Assembly: GCF_004011505.1 (NCBI RefSeq)
Contig: NZ_SAUN01000001.1
Span: 6,041,501 to 6,105,500 of the forward strand
Direction of reading: 5' to 3'
Length of the DNA: 64,000 nt
Origin: Nonomuraea polychroma
Lineage (GTDB): Bacteria > Actinomycetota > Actinomycetes > Streptosporangiales > Streptosporangiaceae
Below the pieces are notes generated by a model. That model made no database searches. It was not told where the DNA came from and saw nothing but the letters and a program-made list of their open reading frames with translations. Both the position numbers and the translations under genes were made by a program. Below, piece after piece: positions 41,399-50,004 of this stretch; position 1 is the stretch's first letter, and every line of letters starts with the position of its first letter.

Positions 41399-42565
41399 TC
41401 ACCACTCCCTGCGGTCGCTCCGCTGGTGGTAGTCCGGGTGCTGCTGCTCGGGACGCAGGCGCTCGCCGGTGGAGAACATGGGATCCCCGACATACGGACG
41501 CTGCATGCCGGCATCCGGCTGCGCCGGCTCCTGCCTGCCGAGGGCCAGCAGCGGATCGACGGGGTTGGCCTGCGGGGCCTGCTGGTAGGCGGCGTAGTCG
41601 TCAGCGGCGGGCTGAGGGGCGCGACGCCGCCCGGCGCCCGGAATGCCGTGCATGGGCGTGCCGAGCCCTGCCGCGCTCTGGCTCTGCGGCTGGGGTTGGG
41701 GTTGGGGCTGCTGGTAGGCCTCCTGCCGCCGCCCGAACGAATCGGACGCGTACGGGTCAGACGGGTACGGGTCGGAGTGGTACTGGTCGGACCGGTGCGG
41801 GGAGGCCGCCGCGTAGGGATCGGCCGCCTGGGAGGGGAAGCCGAGGGGGTCGGTGCTCAGCGGCGACGAGCGACGCTGAGCGTCGGGCATCTGGTAGACG
41901 GGCTGGTTGTCCACGTACTGGGGGCCGCTGAAAGGATCGGGTTGCTGCTGGTACGGCTGGGGGTCGGCGGTGTACTGAGGCCCGCTGAAGGGATCGCCGT
42001 TGTACTGGGGACCGCTGAAGGGGTCACCGGTGTACTGCGGTTGCGGCGCGGTCGAGTCGACGTACTGCGGCCCGGTGAACGGCGCCGCCGCCCGGTCGCC
42101 GTAGGCCGGAGTCGCGTCCCTGGGGGCCGCCGGCTCGCCGAACGAGGCGACGAGCTTGTCCTGGGGCGCCGGACCCCTGGCCACGAGGACGTCATTGGGC
42201 GACAAAGCGGCAGTGGGACGCTCGTCGGGCTGGTGGGCCGGCTGCTGCTGGTGGTGTTGCGGAGCGGGCTGCGGCGGCCGCTGGTATTGGCCTGTGCCTG
42301 GGATGACCTCGGTGCCCGGATCGTGCGCGGGCACGGCGGGCTGCTCGCCCGTGGCCTCGGCATAGCCCTCGTCAAGGGTGTCGAGCAGCCGGCCGACGTC
42401 CTCCATCGGCATGCGGAAGCTCGCTGTGCACATCTCCCCCCGCCACAGGCTGAGCACCAAGGTGCCCTCGTGCCACGTGACCCGGAGACACCGCTCCTGA
42501 CCTCGTGCATCGAAGAAGACTTCGCCGAACGACGGCAACGGGACAACTTCCGACATGGCAGACAT
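41399..42565 (-). CDS. Gln/Pro-rich low-complexity protein with GPQY repeats
   Basis: A 388-residue protein. Residues about 1-70 form a small folded-looking module (LRVTWHEGTLVLSLWRGEMC, TASFRMPMEDVGRLLDTLDE) containing two cysteines. The rest, about 300 residues, is disordered and rich in Gln, Pro, Tyr, Ser and Asp. It includes repeats of the form GDPFSGPQY (four GPQY copies around residues 165-220) and a run of PQPQPQPQ. There is no signal peptide or membrane segment, so it is probably cytoplasmic. No family is recognised. The tail is of a kind that can drive self-association; that is speculation. A second in-frame Met is three codons downstream of the first. Confidence 0.7.
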   Translation of the reverse strand: MSAMSEVVPLPSFGEVFFDARGQERCLRVTWHEGTLVLSLWRGEMCTASFRMPMEDVGRLLDTLDEGYAEATGEQPAVPAHDPGTEVIPGTGQYQRPPQPAPQHHQQQPAHQPDERPTAALSPNDVLVARGPAPQDKLVASFGEPAAPRDATPAYGDRAAAPFTGPQYVDSTAPQPQYTGDPFSGPQYNGDPFSGPQYTADPQPYQQQPDPFSGPQYVDNQPVYQMPDAQRRSSPLSTDPLGFPSQAADPYAAASPHRSDQYHSDPYPSDPYASDSFGRRQEAYQQPQPQPQPQSQSAAGLGTPMHGIPGAGRRRAPQPAADDYAAYQQAPQANPVDPLLALGRQEPAQPDAGMQRPYVGDPMFSTGERLRPEQQHPDYHQRSDRREW

Positions 42566-42793
42566 ACTGCTTTAACCAGCCTTTATTCGTCCACTCAACC
42601 CCGGAAAACCCTACGGAACCGGCCTTCCCATATACACCGTGAATCCCCCCGATCACACACAGGAAGATCGTGTTTGACCAGTTGGAGTCCCGATCGCCCA
42701 GTGTGCCATGCGCGTCGGCCGAAGTATTCGGGAACGCCGGGATGCGCATGGCCGATCACACCGCGTTCGGCACGGCGACCCGGTAAATGCGGG

Positions 42794-42799
42794 TAGCGT
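42794..42799 (+). promoter_or_regulatory. -10 box for leaderless helicase gene
   Basis: TAGCGT ends 8 nt before the GTG at 42808 and lies inside the longer reading frame from ATG 42787. The spacing fits a transcript that starts at or next to the GTG. No convincing -35 is seen. Confidence 0.45.
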
Positions 42800-42807
42800 T
42801 TACTGCC

Positions 42808-44787
42808 GTGCCGGACTCCCATCTCCCGCCAGTGGACCAACTCCTCAACATCGCGGTCAGCGCTCTCGGAGGGAGCGAACGGCAGGGCCAGATCACGATG
42901 GTCCGCGCCGTGCAGCAGGCCATCGACGACGAGGAGCACCTGGCGGTCCAGGCCGGCACGGGGACCGGGAAGTCGCTGGCTTATCTCGTGCCGTCGATCC
43001 GCCACGCCATGGACAGCGACAAGCCGGTCGTGGTGTCCACGGCCACGATCGCGCTGCAACGCCAGCTCGTGGACCGCGACCTGCCCAGGCTGGCCGAGAC
43101 GCTGGGCAAGGAGCTGCCGCACGAGCCGACGTTCGCGATCTTGAAGGGCCGCCGCAACTACCTGTGCCGTTACAAGGCCACGGCGGGCTGGCCCGAGGAG
43201 GACGAGCAGGACCAGCTGTTCGACCCGCGTGAAGTGAGCGCGACCGGCCGCATGGTGCAGCGCATCCAGGAGTGGGCCGAGGAGACCGAGACCGGCGACC
43301 GCGACGAGCTCGTGCCGGGGGTGAGCGAGCAGGCGTGGCGGCAGTTCTCGGTGAGCGCGCAGGAGTGCCTGGGCGCCAACCGCTGCCCGAGCGGCGCCGA
43401 GTGCTTCGCCGAGCTGGCCAGGGCCCGCGCGGGCGAGGTCGACGTGGTGGTGACCAACCACGCGCTGCTGGCCATCGACGCCATGGGCGACCTGCCGGTG
43501 CTGCCCGAGCACGAGGTCGTGGTGGTGGACGAGGCGCACGAGCTGGTGGACCGCGTGACGTCGGTGGTGACAGGCGAGCTGTCGGAGCTGACGGTGTCGC
43601 TGGCGGTCCGCCGGGTGGGCAGGCTGATCGAGCAGACGGTCACCGACCAGCTCCAGGAGGCGGGCGAGGACCTCAAGGCGCTCCTGGCCGCCGCCCCGCC
43701 CGGCCGCATCGACGAAATGCCGCAGGTGCTCGGCCTGACGCTGCAGCTGATCCGCGACACCGCCTGGCGCTGCATCACCGCGATGGGGCCGCGCGGCGCC
43801 GACAAGGACGACCCGGACAAGGCAGGGCAGCGCAAGGCCGCTTTCACGGCGCTGGACGAGGTGCACGACACGGCCGTACGCATGCTGGAGGCCTACGGGC
43901 ACGCCTCCGAGGCCGACCGGGCGGAGGTCGTGTGGCTCGACGCGGGCACCGACCGGCGGCCGCCCATGCTGCGCGTGGCGCCGCTGAGCGTCAGCGGCAT
44001 GCTGCGGGACAAGCTGTTCGGCGAGCGCACGGTGATCCTCACCTCCGCCACGCTGGCGCTGGGCGGCACGTTCGACGGGCTGGCCGCGCAGTGGGGGCTC
44101 GGCGACGCCAAGGGCTGGCAGGGCATCGACGTCGGCTCCCCGTTCGACCACCCCCGCGCCGGGATCCTCTACGTCGCCAAGCACCTCCCCCAGCCGGGGC
44201 GCGACGGGCTGCCGCAACAGTATCTGGACGAGATCGCCGAGCTGATCGAGGCGGCCGGAGGGCGCACGCTGGGGTTGTTCTCGTCGATGCGCGCCGCCAA
44301 GGCGGCCACGGAAGCGCTGCGGGAGCGGCTGGAGGTGCCGCTGCTGTGCCAGGGCGACGACTCCACGATGCTGCTGGTCAAGCAGTTCGCCGAGGACGAG
44401 CCGACCTGCCTGTTCGGCACGCTGTCGCTGTGGCAGGGCGTGGACGTGCCGGGCCCGTCGCTGCGGCTGGTCATCATCGACCGGGTGCCCTTCCCGCGTC
44501 CGGACGACCCACTGACGTCGGCCCGGCAGCGCCATGTGGCGGCACGGGGCGGCAACGGCTTCATGGCGGTGGCCGCCAACCACGCCGCCCTGCTCCTGGC
44601 CCAGGGCGCCGGCCGCCTCCTGCGCTCCCAGAACGACAAGGGCGTGATCGCCGTCCTCGACCCCCGCCTCGCCACGGCCCGCTACAGCAGCTTCCTCCTG
44701 GGCTCCCTCCCCCCGTTCTGGCGCACCACAGACCCCACCATCCCCCGCGCCGCCCTCAAACGCCTAGCATCCGAACCACCCGCATAA
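42808..44787 (+). CDS. DinG/XPD-like ATP-dependent DNA helicase
   Basis: A 659-residue superfamily 2 helicase of the DinG/XPD type, which unwinds 5'-to-3' and acts in repair. Walker A is QAGTGTGKSLAYLVP (about 45), four cysteines that could hold an iron-sulfur cluster occur in NYLCRYKATAGW and QECLGANRCPSGAECF, the DEAH box is VVVVDEAHEL (about 240), and motif VI-like sequence LAQGAGRLLRSQNDKGVI is near the C-terminus. GTG at 42808 is preferred because the ATG 21 bp upstream has no ribosome site and a -10 box lies between them. It is divergent from the GPQY-repeat gene, with an AT-richer 240-bp region between. Confidence 0.9.
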   Translation: MPDSHLPPVDQLLNIAVSALGGSERQGQITMVRAVQQAIDDEEHLAVQAGTGTGKSLAYLVPSIRHAMDSDKPVVVSTATIALQRQLVDRDLPRLAETLGKELPHEPTFAILKGRRNYLCRYKATAGWPEEDEQDQLFDPREVSATGRMVQRIQEWAEETETGDRDELVPGVSEQAWRQFSVSAQECLGANRCPSGAECFAELARARAGEVDVVVTNHALLAIDAMGDLPVLPEHEVVVVDEAHELVDRVTSVVTGELSELTVSLAVRRVGRLIEQTVTDQLQEAGEDLKALLAAAPPGRIDEMPQVLGLTLQLIRDTAWRCITAMGPRGADKDDPDKAGQRKAAFTALDEVHDTAVRMLEAYGHASEADRAEVVWLDAGTDRRPPMLRVAPLSVSGMLRDKLFGERTVILTSATLALGGTFDGLAAQWGLGDAKGWQGIDVGSPFDHPRAGILYVAKHLPQPGRDGLPQQYLDEIAELIEAAGGRTLGLFSSMRAAKAATEALRERLEVPLLCQGDDSTMLLVKQFAEDEPTCLFGTLSLWQGVDVPGPSLRLVIIDRVPFPRPDDPLTSARQRHVAARGGNGFMAVAANHAALLLAQGAGRLLRSQNDKGVIAVLDPRLATARYSSFLLGSLPPFWRTTDPTIPRAALKRLASEPPA

Positions 44788-44860
44788 CATCCCCGCTTTC
44801 TTGTCGCCCGCCGCCCCGTGACCGACCGTCCCGGACCCCGGGCCTCCCGAAGGGGCGCCT

Positions 44861-45177
44861 CCCCCTCGGGGGCGTCCCGGATCGGGGGCGTCCCAGTCAG
44901 GGCCCCCGGTCGCGGGCGTCCCAGTCGGGGGCGTCCCGGCCAGGGAACGTGTCGGTCCTGGCCAGGAACGTCTCGGTCCCGGTCACGGGCGTCCCTCTCA
45001 CGGGCGTCCCGGTCTGAGGGCGTCCCGGTCGGGGACGTCCCGGTCAGGGAACGTGTCGGTCAGGGAACGTGTCGGTCAGGGAACGTGTCGGTCCTGGTCA
45101 GGAACGTCTCGGTCCCGGTCACGGGCGTCCCCGTCACGGGCGTCCCGGGCCGGAGGCGTCCCTGTCAGGGAGCATCC
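44861..45177. repeat. degenerate 15/16-bp minisatellite array
   Basis: About 18-20 imperfect tandem units of the form GGGNNCGTCCCGGTCA, mostly 15-16 bp with a few 21-22 bp. Three units in a row near 45050-45095 are identical (CAGGGAACGTGTCGGT). A higher-order unit of about 53 bp starting GGGAACGTGTCGGTCCTGG occurs at 44943 and again at 45079, differing at one base. Mixed unit lengths shift the frame, so it does not encode a repeat protein. It fills the start of the gene-free stretch 44788-45843. Confidence 0.8.
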
Positions 45178-45205
45178 CGCGGCGGGAAGAGCCCCAACCG
45201 CGGGG

Positions 45206-45240
45206 CGTCCCCCGGTTGGAAGCGTCCCAACCGGGGGACG
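45206..45240. other. perfect 14-bp hairpin beside the minisatellite
   Basis: CGTCCCCCGGTTGG and its exact complement around a 7-nt loop. It embeds the repeat word GCGTCCC and lies 30 bp after the array, 420 bp past the helicase stop. Downstream to 45600 there is only simple-sequence DNA (a GGTGGC run near 45330, a doubled CACGTGGGCACAT word near 45480) and no supported gene. Confidence 0.6.
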
Positions 45241-45628
45241 TCACGCGGCGAGGGCGCCAGGGGCTGGGAGCCATCCCGGGTTGGGGCGCCGGGCCGGGTC
45301 CTGCGGCCACCGCGCGCGTCGCACGTCGTTGGCGGTGGCGGTGAGGGTGGCGGTGGCGGTGGCGCACCTTCGGTTGGGGATTGCTCGACTCGGATCCTGT
45401 AGCCGTCGTCCCTCCTGTGAGGAACGGCCTGCGGCGGGCAGCCGTGCGTCATGTGACGCACTCCAGCCATCGGACATGGCACGTGGGCACATGCCACGTG
45501 GGCACATCGGCACTGTCCGCAGCCATGGGTGCCGCCCGAGCGCCGGTGCGGCGAGAGGCCGTGCGGCGGAGTTCGGCGCAACGCGAACGGCGGCCAGCAC
45601 AAGCCACGGACCCGGACCCGGACCCGGA

Positions 45629-45728
45629 CCAGCCGTCAAACCACCGACCCGGACCAGCCTTCGAACCACCGACCCGGACCGGCCTTCGAACCACCGACCC
45701 GGACCAGCCTTCGAACCACGGAGCCGGT
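45629..45728. repeat. four 25-bp tandem repeats
   Basis: Four consecutive 25-bp units, consensus CCAGCCTTCGAACCACCGAC followed by CCGGA. Units 2 and 3 differ at one base; unit 1 differs at three positions and unit 4 decays at its end. A run of four GGACCC hexamers precedes them (from 45608). The core TTCGAA is a palindrome. The remaining 115 bp to the SGNH gene show nothing recognisable. Confidence 0.8.
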
Positions 45729-45843
45729 CGAGGAACCGCTCGCGTAACGGCGGCCCGCCGGTGAAGGGATCAGAGGCCGTTTCCTGGAGGGCCCTCAGCC
45801 AAAGTACGGCGAGTGGCAGACCACGGCAACGCGTAACAAATGG

Positions 45844-46599
45844 TTATGAAAACGGGGTCAGATCAGGCCGCTTGGGAGGAAGCCCATCGCCGGAGGAAAC
45901 CCCCCGGAGACGGCGCGCCACCCACGGAACGAGATGCTCCCGCATCCACTGGGCGTCCTCGCGCCGCCGAGCACGCGGATCCACCACTCTCGCGGGCCAG
46001 TCCTTGCGCCAGTCCTCGAACGGCACCCCCAGCACATCCAGCACCCGCGCCGCCACCAGCCGATGCCCGTCCTCGTTCATGTGCAGCCGGTCGGCGCTCC
46101 ACGCCCGCCAGTCCCGCAACCCCTGCATAGACCACTGGTCGACGAGCCGGCACCCATAGAGGTCGGCGATGGACCGCACGTGCAGGTAGAAGATCGCGAA
46201 CCGCCCGCGCAGCCGCCGCATCAGCGGCGTGTCCCGCGGATCCACCCCCGTGAACAGCAGCACGTCCGCCCCACCCGCCCGCAGGTCCCGCACGGCCCGC
46301 GCGACCTTCTTGGCCATCACGTCCGGGTCGCTGCCCGGCCTGAGCAGGTCGTTCCCGCCGGCACAGAAGCTGACCAGATCCGGGGCCATCTCGACGGCCA
46401 CCGGCACCTGCTCGGCGACGATCTGGTCGATCAGCTTGCCGCGCACGGCCAGGTTGGCGTAGCGGAAGGACGGGTCCTCGGCGGCGAGCCGCTCGGCAAC
46501 CCGGTCGGCCCAGCCGCGATAGTGCCCGTTGGCGCTGGGGTCGTTCAGTCCTTCGGTGAAGCTGTCGCCGAGCGCGACGAAGGACTTGTAGTGCCTCAT
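45844..46599 (-). CDS. SGNH/GDSL family hydrolase
   Basis: A 251-residue esterase/lipase-fold protein. The four SGNH blocks are present: FVALGDSFTEGLND (nucleophile Ser, about 12), NLAVRGK (Gly), FCAGGNDLLRP (Asn, about 82) and DRLHMNEDGHRL (Asp/His, about 195). There is no signal peptide, so it acts in the cytoplasm. Its ATG overlaps the aroQ stop (ATGA), which makes it the last gene of the shikimate operon; the chemical link to aromatic biosynthesis is not obvious. The C-terminal 50 residues are rich in Arg and Trp. Confidence 0.88.
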   Translation of the reverse strand: MRHYKSFVALGDSFTEGLNDPSANGHYRGWADRVAERLAAEDPSFRYANLAVRGKLIDQIVAEQVPVAVEMAPDLVSFCAGGNDLLRPGSDPDVMAKKVARAVRDLRAGGADVLLFTGVDPRDTPLMRRLRGRFAIFYLHVRSIADLYGCRLVDQWSMQGLRDWRAWSADRLHMNEDGHRLVAARVLDVLGVPFEDWRKDWPARVVDPRARRREDAQWMREHLVPWVARRLRGVSSGDGLPPKRPDLTPFS

Positions 46600-47030
46600 G
46601 AGGTGGTGTTCATCTCCGCAATAGCCTGCAGCGCAAGGACGTACGACTGTAGCCCGAACCCCGCGATGGTGCCCGACGCCACCCCGGCCACGACGGAGGT
46701 ATGGCGAAACTCTTCCCTGGCGGCGGGATTGCTGATGTGCACCTCGACGAGCGGGGCGGTGCGCTGGGCGATGGCGTCGCGCAGGGCGTAGGAGTAGTGG
46801 GTGAACGCGGCGGGATTGAGCACGACGGGGATGCGGCCGTCGCACGCCTCATGGATCCAGCCGATCATTTCGGCCTCGTCGTCGGTCTGGCGCACCTCGA
46901 CGTGCTCGCCGAGCTTGCGCCCGGTGTCGCGGCAGAGCTGGGCCAGATCCTCGAACGTTTCGGCGCCGTAGACGTCGGGCTCGCGGGTGCCGAGCCTGCG
47001 CAGGTTGGGCCCGTTGAGCACGAGGATCAT
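46596..47030 (-). CDS. aroQ: 3-dehydroquinate dehydratase, type II
   Basis: A 144-residue type II dehydroquinase, third step of the shikimate pathway. The start is diagnostic: LVLNGPNLRRLGTREPDVYG, including the active-site Arg and Tyr. NPAAFTHYSYALRDAI holds the Asn and substrate-binding residues, EVHISNPAAREEFRHTSV the catalytic His, and GTIAGFGLQSYVLAL closes the fold. ATG at 47030 overlaps the aroB stop by 4 bp. Normal length and complete active site. Confidence 0.95.
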   Translation of the reverse strand: MILVLNGPNLRRLGTREPDVYGAETFEDLAQLCRDTGRKLGEHVEVRQTDDEAEMIGWIHEACDGRIPVVLNPAAFTHYSYALRDAIAQRTAPLVEVHISNPAAREEFRHTSVVAGVASGTIAGFGLQSYVLALQAIAEMNTTS

Positions 47031-48100
47031 GCCGAGATCTCCTTGTAGGCGGCGTCGAGCAGCTCTTCCGAGGGGTCTTCGAGGAGGCCGGGCTTGGCGA
47101 GGTCGTCGAGCACCACGAACCGCTGCTTGGCGCCGCGGTTTTTCTTGTCCAGCCGCATGTGGTCGCGCAGTTGCGGCCACGCGTCGGCGCGGTAGGAGAT
47201 GGGCAGGCCGACGCTGGTGAGGATCGCGCGGGTGCGGTCGACCAGGTCGGCGCGTCCGGAGAGCCGGGACAGCTCGGCGGCGTAGACCATGCCGATGGCG
47301 ACGGCCTCGCCGTGGCGGATGCCGTAGTGCTCGTTGCGCTCGATGGCGTGGGCGAGCGTGTGGCCGTAGTTGAGGATCTCGCGCAGCCCGGCTTCGCGCA
47401 GGTCGGCGCCCACGACGTCGGCCTTGACCTGGATCTTGCGCTCGATCAGCTCGCGGGTGTGGGGGCCGTCGGGGCGGGTGGCGGCCTCGGGGTCGGCCTC
47501 GATGAGCCGGAGGATCTCCGGGTCGGCGATGAAGCCGCCCTTGATGATCTCGGCCAGGCCCGCCACGTAGTCACGCTTCGGCATGCCGTCCAGCGTGGAC
47601 AACTCGCACAACACGCCCGCGGGCGGCAGGAACGTGCCGACGAGGTTTTTGCCCTCGGGCGTGTCGATGCCGTTCTTGCCGCCGACCGCCGCATCCACCA
47701 TGGCGAGCAGGGTCGTGGGCACGAGCACCACCTGCACGCCGCGCAGCCACGTCCCGGCGACGAACCCGGCCAGGTCGGTCGTCGCGCCCCCGCCCACGCC
47801 GACGACGGCGTCGGAACGGGTCACGCCGTGGCGGCCGAGCGCCGACCACAGCCCGGCGGCCACCTCGACGGTCTTGGCCTGCTCACCGTCCGGCACGGGC
47901 AGCTCGACCACGTCGTAGCCGGCGTCGGACAGCGCCGCGCAGACCGGCCGGGAGATCTGCGGCAGGGTCTCCGGGCAGATCACGGCGACCGTGCGCACGC
48001 CCGGCTTGAGCAGCGTGGTCAGCTCTGCCAGCACGCCGGTGCCGACCACCACGTCGTAAGGGCTGTCACCGCGTACGGTGATCCTGGTCGCGGCGGTCAT
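47027..48100 (-). CDS. aroB: 3-dehydroquinate synthase
   Basis: A 357-residue NAD- and metal-dependent enzyme, second step of the shikimate pathway. The glycine-rich NAD site is VVGVGGGATTDLAGFVAGTW (about 100), and the metal ligands lie in AEIIKGGFI (Glu), NYGHTLAHAIE (His) and GIRHGEAVAIGM (His). YTL-type substrate lysines appear in AAVGGKNGIDTPEGKNLVG. The start overlaps the aroK stop (ATGA) and the stop overlaps aroQ. Confidence 0.96.
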   Translation of the reverse strand: MTAATRITVRGDSPYDVVVGTGVLAELTTLLKPGVRTVAVICPETLPQISRPVCAALSDAGYDVVELPVPDGEQAKTVEVAAGLWSALGRHGVTRSDAVVGVGGGATTDLAGFVAGTWLRGVQVVLVPTTLLAMVDAAVGGKNGIDTPEGKNLVGTFLPPAGVLCELSTLDGMPKRDYVAGLAEIIKGGFIADPEILRLIEADPEAATRPDGPHTRELIERKIQVKADVVGADLREAGLREILNYGHTLAHAIERNEHYGIRHGEAVAIGMVYAAELSRLSGRADLVDRTRAILTSVGLPISYRADAWPQLRDHMRLDKKNRGAKQRFVVLDDLAKPGLLEDPSEELLDAAYKEISA

Positions 48101-48597
48101 GCGGGCAGCCCCTTCACGATCTCGTCGGCGAGCTCTGCAGGCTCGCGCTTGTCTGTCACCACGGTCGCCACGGCGAGCCGCTCGTAGATCGGCCGCCGCT
48201 CTTCCATGAGCTTCTTCAGCTGGCTGCGCGGGTTGAGCACGAGCAGCGGCCGGGCGGAGGCGAGCCCGACCCGCTGGACCGCGTCCGAGAGCCCGACCTG
48301 CAGGTAGACCACGTGGTGGCCGGCGAGCAGCGCCTGGGTCTCCTCGTTGAGTACGGCGCCGCCGCCCAGCGACAGGATGCCGTCGTGCTCGGCCAGCGCC
48401 CGGCGTACGGCCTCGTGCTCCAGCTCGCGGAAGCGGCTCTCCCCGTCCTCGACGAAGATGTCGGCGACGGGCTTGCCCGCCACGGCCTCCACGTCGGCGT
48501 CGGTGTCGCGGAAGCCGACGCCGAGCCGCTCGGCGAGCAGCCGCCCGATGGTCGTCTTGCCGGACCCGGGAGGCCCGATCAGGACCACTGTGCTCAT
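48097..48597 (-). CDS. aroK: shikimate kinase
   Basis: A 166-residue kinase phosphorylating shikimate. P-loop GPPGSGKTT (about 8-16), the shikimate-binding DTDADVE (about 32), the Arg in ESRFRELE, GGGAVLN (about 80), and the lid arginine in SARPLLVLNP. Complete and of normal length. GAGGAGCTGG, which also encodes the end of the small ORF upstream, provides the ribosome site, so the two may be coupled. Confidence 0.95.
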   Translation of the reverse strand: MSTVVLIGPPGSGKTTIGRLLAERLGVGFRDTDADVEAVAGKPVADIFVEDGESRFRELEHEAVRRALAEHDGILSLGGGAVLNEETQALLAGHHVVYLQVGLSDAVQRVGLASARPLLVLNPRSQLKKLMEERRPIYERLAVATVVTDKREPAELADEIVKGLPA

Positions 48598-48604
48598 TGG
48601 TCGC

Positions 48605-48751
48605 TCACCAGCTCCTCATTCGCTCCGCGGAGTCCCATGTCGTGCCGAAGGCGCGCCGTTTGCACGTGTCGAGCCTCCATTCCGCTTCGCGGAGCCGCAC
48701 TCTGTCCAAATGCTCGCTCTGCTCGCGGGCCGTCGGTTCGCTCCGTGTCAT
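48605..48751 (-). CDS. small ORF (48 codons) between aroC and aroK
   Basis: An open frame of 48 codons plus TGA starting MTRSEPTAREQSEHLDRVRL and ending WDSAERMRSW. Its ATG follows a strong ribosome site, GAGGAGGGG, 4-5 nt upstream, and it fills most of the 182-bp gap that separates aroC from aroK in an operon whose later genes overlap. The product would be basic, Trp/Arg-rich and without a membrane segment. An 11-bp direct repeat, AAATGACACGG, spans both the aroC stop and this start, so the segment may be a duplicated remnant. Translation is likely; a function is not shown. Confidence 0.5.
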   Translation of the reverse strand: MTRSEPTAREQSEHLDRVRLREAEWRLDTCKRRAFGTTWDSAERMRSW

Positions 48752-48779
48752 TTCACCCCTCCTCGTACGCTCCACCGTG

Positions 48780-49961
48780 TCATTTGATCACCATGGAGGA
48801 GAGGTAGCCGGACAGGTTGCGTGCGACCTCCTCGACCGAGTCGCCGCCGAACTTCTCCAGCGCCGCGTCGGCCAGCACCAGCGCGACCATGGCCTCGGCC
48901 ACGACGCCGGCCGCCGGCACGGCGCACACGTCGGAGCGCTCGTGGTGCGCCTTGGCCGCCTCGCCGGTCTTGACGTCGATCGTGGCCAGCGCCCTCGGCA
49001 CGGTGGAGATCGGCTTCATGGCGGCGCTGACCCGCAGGATCTCGCCGTTGGTCATGCCGCCTTCGACGCCGCCCGCACGATTGGTGATGCGCTTGACGCC
49101 GTCCTCGGCGGTGTATTCGATCTCGTCGTGGGCGCGGGACCCGGGCCTGCGCGCGGTCTCGAAGCCGTCGCCGACCGCGACGCCCTTGATCGCCTGGATG
49201 CCCATGAGCGCGGCGGCGAGCCGGGAGTCGAGCCTGCGGTCCCAGTGCGTGTAGCTGCCCAGGCCCGGCGGCAGGCCGTAGGCGAGCACCTCGACGACGC
49301 CGCCGAGCGTGTCGCCGTCCTTGTGCGCCTTGTCGATCACGGCGACCATGGCGGCGCTGCCCTCGGGGTCGGAGCACCGCACCGGGTCCTCGTCGATCCT
49401 GGCCAGATCGCCGGGCCCCGGCAGGTCCTCCGTCGGGGTCCGGGCGCCGCCGATCTCGGTGACGTGGCTGACGATGTCGACGCCGAGCGCCTGCTTGAGG
49501 AAACGCCTGGCGACCTCGCCGAGCGCGACGCGGGCCGCGGTCTCGCGGGCGCTGGCCCGGTCGAGCACCTGCCTGGCGTCGTCGAACCCGTATTTCTGCA
49601 TGCCGGCCAGGTCGGCATGGCCGGGGCGGGGGCGCGACCTGGGCGCGTTGCGCGCCAGGCCCTCCAGCTCGGCCGGGTCGACCGGGTCGGCCGCCATGAC
49701 CTTCTCCCACTTGGGCCACTCGGTGTTGCCGATGCGGATGGCGACCGGGCTGCCCATGGTCCGCCCGTGGCGCACGCCGCCGACGATCGTGACCTGGTCC
49801 TGCTCGAACTTCATCCGGGCGCCGCGGCCATAGCCGAGACGGCGGCGGCGCAGGGCCTCGTCGATCGCGGCCGTGGTCACCTCCACCCCGGCGGGGAGGC
49901 CTTCCATGATGGCGACGAGTTCGGGCCCGTGGGACTCTCCGGCGGTCAACCAGCGCAACAT
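48780..49961 (-). CDS. aroC: chorismate synthase
   Basis: A 393-residue FMN-dependent enzyme that makes chorismate from EPSP, last step of the pathway. Family signatures: LTAGESHGPEL at the very start, GRGARMKFEQDQV near 50, RSRPRPGHADLAGMQKYGFD near 105, and the GGVEGGMTNGEILRVSAAMK block near 290, followed by KTGEAAKAHHERSDVCAVPA. Complete and of normal length. It is the first aro gene in the operon, 43 bp downstream of the A24 peptidase gene. Confidence 0.96.
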   Translation of the reverse strand: MLRWLTAGESHGPELVAIMEGLPAGVEVTTAAIDEALRRRRLGYGRGARMKFEQDQVTIVGGVRHGRTMGSPVAIRIGNTEWPKWEKVMAADPVDPAELEGLARNAPRSRPRPGHADLAGMQKYGFDDARQVLDRASARETAARVALGEVARRFLKQALGVDIVSHVTEIGGARTPTEDLPGPGDLARIDEDPVRCSDPEGSAAMVAVIDKAHKDGDTLGGVVEVLAYGLPPGLGSYTHWDRRLDSRLAAALMGIQAIKGVAVGDGFETARRPGSRAHDEIEYTAEDGVKRITNRAGGVEGGMTNGEILRVSAAMKPISTVPRALATIDVKTGEAAKAHHERSDVCAVPAAGVVAEAMVALVLADAALEKFGGDSVEEVARNLSGYLSSMVIK

Positions 49962-50004
49962 GCGTACAAGTCTTCCATGTGCGGCCTAGTGAGACGTCCC
50001 ACGT

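Noticed and set aside
44861..45177. A CRISPR array or a protein with short repeats
   Set aside because: Units are adjacent without spacers and differ in length by one base, so there is neither a repeat-spacer pattern nor a constant reading frame.
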